Below, piece after piece: positions 62,782 to 64,000 of a stretch of DNA of 64,000 nt. The notes beneath the pieces are model-generated. The model was given only the letters and a program-made list of their open reading frames with translations, was not told where the DNA came from and did not search any database. The stretch is from an uncultured Prevotella sp. (GTDB lineage: Bacteria; Bacteroidota; Bacteroidia; Bacteroidales; Bacteroidaceae), in NCBI GenBank assembly GCA_944320305.1, contig CALUGW010000004.1, positions 1 to 64,000 of the forward strand, read 5' to 3'. The first letter of the stretch is position 1; every line of letters starts with the position of its first letter. The position numbers and the translations under genes are program-made.

Positions 62782-64000
62782 TGCCTGGGCTGTTTGGAAT
62801 ATTCAAGATAAAGCGCGCCGAGGCCGTGCCGGCAGCCGTGGCAGCCGTGGCCGTGGCGGCTCTGAACGCGCTCTTCGTGTGCAAGATGTACGCGCTGTTC
62901 ACACCTCTGCGCGGCGCGGCGGAGATGCAGCGCACCATGCTGGCGCACTTCCGCGTGGCGGGCTACGACCCGCTGACGCTCATCACCATATCCTCGTGGA
63001 TCGACATTTACAACGTTCAGCGCCACCCGCTGCTGGCGTTTCTGATCAGTCCGCTGAGCCTGCTCAACGGCTGGCTGGCCGACCTCACGGGCATGAACTG
63101 CGCCCTGTTCATCACGGCGGCGCTCATGTCGGCCTGCGCCTTCTACTCGTTTGTGTTCATCCGCCGCATCTTCAGCGAGGTGGTGGGGCTGGGCGCGGCA
63201 GACTCCAACCTGCTCTCGGCACTGTTCTTCTCGTTTGCCTACGTGATGGTGATCTGCTTCGTGCCCGACCACTTCGGCTTCTCGATGTGCATGCTGCTGA
63301 TTGTGCTCTACGTGGCGGGCATGAGGATGAAGAAACACAAGGTGGTGCCGACGTGGCAGATGGCCGTGCTCTTCGTCTTCGCCACGGGCATAACCACCAC
63401 CAACAGCGTGAAGGCGGTGGCGATGCAGCTGTGGGTGAACGGCCGCAGGTTCTTCACACCGCGCAACATCCTGCTGGGCATCGCCGTGCCGGCTGTGGCG
63501 CTGTGGATGTTCTGCCAGTTTGAATACAAGGTCTTTGTGGCCCCCATCGACAAGGCGCGGGCCGAGATGCGGGCCAAGAGGCAGGCCGCGATGAAAGCGC
63601 AGGAGGCGAAGATGAGGAAACAATACGCCGAGGCCGACTCGGCCACAAGGGCCGCGCTGGCGCCGAAGATGAGGAAAAAGCGAAGGGTGAGCAAACTGGG
63701 CCGCCCGATAAGCACGGACGGAATGATGCGCTGGAGCGACATAACGACGCCGCGCGGCAAGACATTTGTGGAGAACCTGTTCGGCGAGCCGCTGCAGTTC
63801 CACAGCCGCCACATGCTCGGCGACGTGCTCCGCTCGCGCCCGGTGTTCGTGGCCTACGACAGCCCCGCCAACTATGCGGCCGAGGCGCTGGCCCTGCTGC
63901 TGTTCGCGCTGGGCGTGGCCTGCGGCAGGCGCAGCCGCTTCCTGTGGCTCGCGCTGACGTGGCTGGGCTTCGACATGGCGCTGCACCTGGGGCTGGGCTT
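62781..64000 (+). CDS. DUF6080-like multi-pass membrane protein, cut by window end
   Basis: The first 406 residues are present with no stop. At least eight hydrophobic helices are visible, with a long charged cytoplasmic helix near 255-305 (KARAEMRAKRQAAMKAQEAK...). GWLADLTGMNCALF and SWIDIYNVQRHPLL near the N-terminus resemble the first loop of GT-C glycosyltransferases, where acidic residues are catalytic. It may use the lipid-linked sugar made by the two upstream genes. The start overlaps the HAD gene stop by one base. Confidence 0.75.
   Translation, partial: MPGLFGIFKIKRAEAVPAAVAAVAVAALNALFVCKMYALFTPLRGAAEMQRTMLAHFRVAGYDPLTLITISSWIDIYNVQRHPLLAFLISPLSLLNGWLADLTGMNCALFITAALMSACAFYSFVFIRRIFSEVVGLGAADSNLLSALFFSFAYVMVICFVPDHFGFSMCMLLIVLYVAGMRMKKHKVVPTWQMAVLFVFATGITTTNSVKAVAMQLWVNGRRFFTPRNILLGIAVPAVALWMFCQFEYKVFVAPIDKARAEMRAKRQAAMKAQEAKMRKQYAEADSATRAALAPKMRKKRRVSKLGRPISTDGMMRWSDITTPRGKTFVENLFGEPLQFHSRHMLGDVLRSRPVFVAYDSPANYAAEALALLLFALGVACGRRSRFLWLALTWLGFDMALHLGLG

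Overview
This window comes from a Bacteroidales chromosome with a GC-rich backbone. Three things point to Bacteroidota: repeated -7 promoter boxes of the form TAnnTTTG with a TTTG-like -33 box about 19 nt upstream, an FimB/Mfa-type fimbrial locus, and the type IX secretion genes sprE/porW and porX. I cannot name the genus. Two parts differ sharply in composition: a lower-GC accessory island (1 to about 19,230) and a GC-rich core (about 19,430 to the end).

Accessory island. It starts with an unknown protein and a hipBA toxin-antitoxin pair on the minus strand. A small palindromic MITE-like element follows. Then comes a plus-strand run from about 3,291 to 14,263: XRE regulator, Fic protein, type III-like DNA methyltransferase (Mod), YhcG/DUF1016 PD-(D/E)XK nuclease, type III-like helicase/nuclease (Res), a 71-aa protein, a DndD-like SMC ATPase, a HerA-type ATPase with a DndE-like N-terminus, and a second Fic protein with a winged helix. 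The six genes from mod to the HerA-type gene overlap or nearly abut. I read them as one defence operon that joins type III restriction-modification to Dnd-like ATPases without the sulfur-transfer genes. This is the most interesting object in the window. Behind it lie a RhuM remnant, a YqiA-like hydrolase, a DUF6155 gene, a small Cys-rich protein, a GmrSD-like DUF262/HNH protein and an AAA/DUF4143 ATPase. A 50-bp degraded copy of the DUF6155 gene marks the island/core junction.

Core. It carries sdaA and metG (divergent), a polysaccharide flippase plus a family 2 glycosyltransferase, a glutaredoxin-like protein, ltaE, a NigD-like lipoprotein, and a minus-strand operon PASTA protein - rluD-like - ddl - acyltransferase, headed by its own promoter next to rpmH. 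From 32.7 to 33.7 kb there is no gene but several long palindromes. A fimbrial locus follows (33,674-47,577): DUF3575, OmpA-like/TPR lipoprotein, Mfa2-like anchor, major fimbrillin, three minor fimbrillin-like lipoproteins, and a 1,618-aa putative tip protein whose C-terminus resembles a type IX sorting domain. A C9 tract and a ten-copy octamer repeat sit at control points, and two minor subunits have AT-rich mosaic centres. aroA, sprE/porW, porX and tsaE come next, so secretion-control genes lie close to a probable secretion client. nadD, gmk and yicC form a minus-strand group. The window ends with envelope genes: an EptA-like transferase, two acyltransferase-3 proteins, a UbiA-family prenyltransferase, a HAD-IB phosphatase and a truncated DUF6080 membrane protein. 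No tRNA, rRNA or CRISPR array was recognised.
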